Below, piece after piece: positions 60,801-64,000 of a DNA stretch of 64,000 nucleotides. Made by a program: the position numbers and the translations under genes. The stretch is from Hybos culiciformis. Taxonomy: Eukaryota; Arthropoda; Insecta; Diptera; Hybotidae. The stretch is from contig OZ023274.1 of NCBI GenBank assembly GCA_964007475.1, positions 71,063,303 to 71,127,302 of the forward strand, written 5' to 3'. Every line of letters begins with the position of its first letter. Position 1 is the stretch's first letter. The notes under the pieces are model-generated. The model had not been told where the DNA came from. It ran no database searches and saw nothing but the letters and a program-made list of their open reading frames with translations.

Positions 60801-63741
60801 TAGAAATGCGAAAAGAGGATAACTTTAGAAGGTATAGTGAATATATGAATGCGCTCTACTGCACATCCTTAAAAATATTTGAAATAAAAGCACTTCGTAT
60901 TATTTTATTTTTTTATTTTTTATTAAAGTTACCAAATCACTAGATGGGATACCTTTTATACTTAAAGAAGTATGGATTTAATAATGGGGACAGGAAGTTT
61001 AGACGGGATTAAAAAGTGAGACAGTCAGTAGGTAATCATTTACACTCTTCTTAAAGCGGCGCAAGTCGTAAAACAAACGTCCGCCAGCTGCAGGGAACAA
61101 TTTTGAAGGGAGAGCATTCCACATTCTCGAGATGCGAATTGAAAACGAATCTCCAAAGCTCGTTCTATCACATCTGGAAATTTTGACGAAATATGGGTGT
61201 GACGTTGAAGCGGTACGTGTTTGGTGTGAAAATACTTGAAGTGGAAAAGTATTGTTTAATCTTTTTAGAAAACCTAGACATTTAGCTGCGTTTTTAGCCG
61301 TTTCGAAAATATGAGTTTTCCAGCTCAGATCTCTGATTATTTTCGAACCTAAAATGTCAAGGATTCCAGATTTTCCAATACTCTCGCCTTGAAAAGAAAG
61401 TTGGGGTTCGAAAGTTGACAGCTTTCTAGAAATAAGGCAGCATGCGTTTTAGAAGCGTTAAACTCAACTCTGTTGAGTAGACCCCATTGTGAAATTTTGG
61501 ATAGGTCGTGATTTATGCTACTTTGTAGAAAATTTCGTGTCGTAGTAACAGTATTTCCTATTAATAAAATAGTAGCATGCCATTATTGTAAAAATTCGAA
61601 AAATCAGAAATTACTAAACTTGAAAGAAATTTATTTGAAATCCAAAATCACTAACGACGCTAGTTGTCACGAGTGACAACAGCACCGCTAGTGTGAAAAC
61701 GTCTACTCGTATGTATCTGTAAGTCGTACCGCTTCGTATTTAAAAAAATTAGCCCAGAAAGAAAACATTTGCAATAGCTAGAATTATTTTTGGGCACAAA
61801 ATTAACACCAAAAATTTTGTGTTTAGAGAGTTTTTCTGTGATATACTATACCGTAATAGTATTATCATTATCATTTACATTTCACCTAATCAAAATAACC
61901 AAAAACAAAAATACCTTAATCAATTTAATAAAAATATACCAAAAAATATTTCAAACCATCAAATGTTTAAAATAACAAAAAATATTTTTCACATAAGATT
62001 ACTTGAACTCTGAACATCCTTCGTGAATAAAAGCTATGTGAAAAAAAATTATTTTATTCAATAATAAATATATGCATTAATTTCTTTTAATCATGAAACA
62101 CGAACTGCAAAAATTTTATATTTTTTCTCACCTGCTACGATTCAATGCTGCAGCAGCGTTACGTTCTTCTTGTGCGATATATTGATCTGCCTCTGGAGCA
62201 TCTTCAAGGTCCGAATCATCAAAGCGATTATTTCGGTGACGATTATCTTTTTCTTTACGTTTTTCTTCTTGTCTTTCTTTCAGTCCCAAATCTAAATTAT
62301 GAACTCCAACTAACAGTGAATAATCCATTATTTTAAAAGACTCTAATACAGTGCAATCACGTTGAATTGTTTTTATTAAAGCATTATATGTGTCTGCTTC
62401 TAAAAATATACCGTTGGGATGATGTTCCATAAAATCTAAATCCTTATAAGTAGGGGAAGATTTGCTGCGTTCTGATTTGTTCGCTTTTCTTTTATACGTT
62501 GAGCCTTTTAAATCATATTTTAAATGCATTTTAACATAAGATGGTAATAAATTATTCATAACAACCAAACGAACATTTTTGCTATTACATTGGAAACAAT
62601 ATAACCCGAAAAATTTAGGTAATAATGTACGCGGATTTTGATTAAGATTCATATAATATCTAAAAAAAACAATCAATATTGTTAATGTTTTTATTATTTT
62701 TTAAAAGTATTTTACCCTGGAAGAAGTTTTTGAAGGAATTCTCCTTCTTTATGCTGAACTGTTTTAATAATAAATTCATCATCATCAGTTAAATAAAATA
62801 TAGACCCTGATGCACCAGGATTAGACAATTCTCTAAGTGGAGATGAGCACATCGACATCTAAAATTGAAAAACTATTTAATTTTTATTAAAAAAATAAGT
62901 TATTTTCTTTACCATAAAATCGTCCGGCTGAATACCAAATAAATCTCTAAAATAACGAAAAGCGATTGGGGCATAAATTTTAAACCTAAATTCACTAAAA
63001 TGATGCGCAGGTGTTAAACTTGAACCTTCTGGTGGAAATGATATACTTTCTATTTCCCAAAAATCCATCATTAGCAAATCTCTTTTAGGTTTCGATGCTA
63101 AACTTCCGACCTATAAATAAATCAATAAATTATGAATACTGACTGTCTGATTTACTCATACAATGTACGTAATTAATTAATAAAATAATGTTAATTCATA
63201 ATTGAACTACATAGAGCTTGCATATTGAAAATTTAATCTAAATCCATTTTAGGCTCCCAGTACGTATTATTTCTAACTCCAGAACACGGAAAATCGAAAA
63301 ATTTTCTCCTTTAGCTTAGATGAAAGTGAACAAGCTTACATATATTCTAGCATTCAATAGATCGAAAATAATCCAGTAGTTTAATTTAACAGACGAAGAG
63401 ACATTAAAGTGAAAACATATACCTAACCCATTTTTTCATTTTTTATAGATATCGGTATAAAAATACCATGTATATTTAAAAAAATTAGTTGTAATTTTTC
63501 CAGGATTAGAAAATTGTCAATATTTTTATAAAATCCATCAAATCACCAAATGATCATTTTTAAGTTAATAAAGATACAAAAAAATTATTATTATTACCGT
63601 GTGTTGTATTCCAAGCTGAATAGAACCCATAATTTGAGATGATTGAATTTTTTTATATGTAACACCATCCTCATTAACCCTTCGATGACCAATTTTTCTC
63701 TCTTTGTCACTTTTACCATATTTTCCACTGGTTTTATTAAT
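54871..63741 (-). CDS. PIP5K: Type I phosphatidylinositol 4-phosphate 5-kinase, 5' end outside window
   Basis: Exons: 63741-63598, 63110-62913, 62858-62716, 62659-62132, 60474-60382, 60323-60191, 59856-59769, 58644-58561, 58447-58397, 56467-56311, 55284-55112, 54953-54871, 625 residues in the window. The start codon lies beyond 64000. Kinase-core signatures: [15 protein letters not shown], nucleotide lysine in [43 protein letters not shown], and activation loop KKLEHTFKS whose Glu marks type I (PI4P-specific) enzymes, then [11 protein letters not shown]. These enzymes make PI(4,5)P2 at the plasma membrane and nucleus. The Ser/Pro-rich tail ([28 protein letters not shown]) is insect-PIP5K-like. 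The end is uncertain: reading through the last donor adds V-R-R-G and a TAA (to 54856). The 56311 exon could also read through to an earlier stop. Whether this is sktl or PIP5K59B type is not resolved. Confidence 0.93.
57124..58229 (-). CDS. Probable alternative 3'-terminal exon of PIP5K
   Basis: An open frame of 368 codons lies in the intron between the 58397 and 56467 exons. An acceptor (TCTTCTAAAG ending at 58230) gives the phase needed by the 58397 donor, and the frame runs to TAG at 57124. The encoded tail is polar: [18 protein letters not shown], a proline motif [15 protein letters not shown] (class II SH3 ligand form), basic Ser clusters ([16 protein letters not shown]), an acidic [10 protein letters not shown], and the end [11 protein letters not shown]. 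Its length is far beyond chance in this AT-rich DNA. It could instead be a separate nested gene starting at an internal ATG (58290 or 58208). I do not recognise a separate family. Confidence 0.6.
60990..61580 (-). mobile_element. Decayed non-LTR retrotransposon reverse transcriptase fragment
   Basis: Minus-strand translation, with frame breaks, gives the C-terminal part of a Jockey/CR1-like [14 protein letters not shown] just after the lost YADD box, [14 protein letters not shown], a [19 protein letters not shown] segment, and [13 protein letters not shown] with [11 protein letters not shown]. About 90 residues between the [11 protein letters not shown] and [10 protein letters not shown] segments are missing, so it is truncated and internally deleted. 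It lies in the PIP5K intron 60475-62131. Confidence 0.8.
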
Positions 63742-64000
63742 CTTAAATTAAATTAATCAATTTTAATCATTTTTAATTATGTCACATTTAAGTAACTTTT
63801 TTCTTAATATTTTATTATGTTTTAATCGTTCGGTTTTAATAAAATTATTTACTTATGTTAAGAATAAAAGTATAGTAGTAGCACATTCCATGCGCCAATA
63901 TTCCTGTCTAAGGAATAAAATATCTTGAAAAATGTTTGAATCTTGAAAGAATAAAATATCTTGAAAAATTTAATAATTGTAATCTAAAGAATAATTATTA

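Noticed and set aside
61390..61410. GGTTCGAA resembling a tRNA B box
   Set aside because: No A box or cloverleaf around it. It belongs to the RT fragment.
61790..62013. Two overlapping plus-strand ORFs
   Set aside because: Intron DNA of PIP5K, AT-rich, without homology.

Overview
This is nuclear DNA of an insect. Genes are broken by many GT-AG introns, the non-coding DNA is extremely AT-rich, and the proteins match insect and other animal families (Daughterless, RpL23, ANKRD13C, WDR7/Rabconnectin-3 beta, a PWWP/LEDGF-type protein, BUD13, a type I PIP5K). Several small DNA transposons with terminal inverted repeats sit in introns and intergenic DNA. I cannot name the order or species. No tRNA, rRNA, CRISPR or bacterial feature was seen.

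Layout: (1) 1363-5884 +, an unrecognised repeat-rich protein ending in a CaaX box; (2) 9388-17460 -, daughterless (da), an E-protein bHLH factor; (3) 19515-20636 +, RpL23; (4) 22877-25977 -, ANKRD13C; (5) 26970-37428 +, WDR7/Rbcn-3B; (6) 38280-40939 -, PWWP plus integrase-binding-like domain protein (LEDGF/JASPer family); (7) 43525-45551 +, BUD13; (8) 54856-63741 -, PIP5K, whose 5' end lies beyond the window. The eight genes alternate strictly in strand, giving convergent pairs (1/2, 3/4, 5/6, 7/8) and divergent pairs (2/3, 4/5, 6/7). Exon boundaries were worked out by hand from splice signals, reading phase and family conservation. All internal phases close.

The most interesting biology is in da. 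Two separate exons (12769-12864 and 11734-11823) each encode the basic DNA-binding region and its N-terminal flank, in the same phase, upstream of one shared helix-loop-helix exon. Using either gives a complete bHLH. Skipping both creates an immediate TAA. This resembles the vertebrate E12/E47 switch of TCF3, including an acidic flank in only one version. Other points are a 1.1-kb alternative 3' exon with an SH3-ligand motif in the PIP5K gene, two symmetric cassette exons in WDR7 encoding a synuclein-like amphipathic stretch, and a nested MITE whose empty site is preserved in a sister copy 24 kb away.

The genes do not form one pathway. They are mostly housekeeping: translation (RpL23), splicing (BUD13, RES complex), membrane and organelle functions (PIP5K, WDR7, ANKRD13C), chromatin (PWWP protein) and developmental transcription (da).
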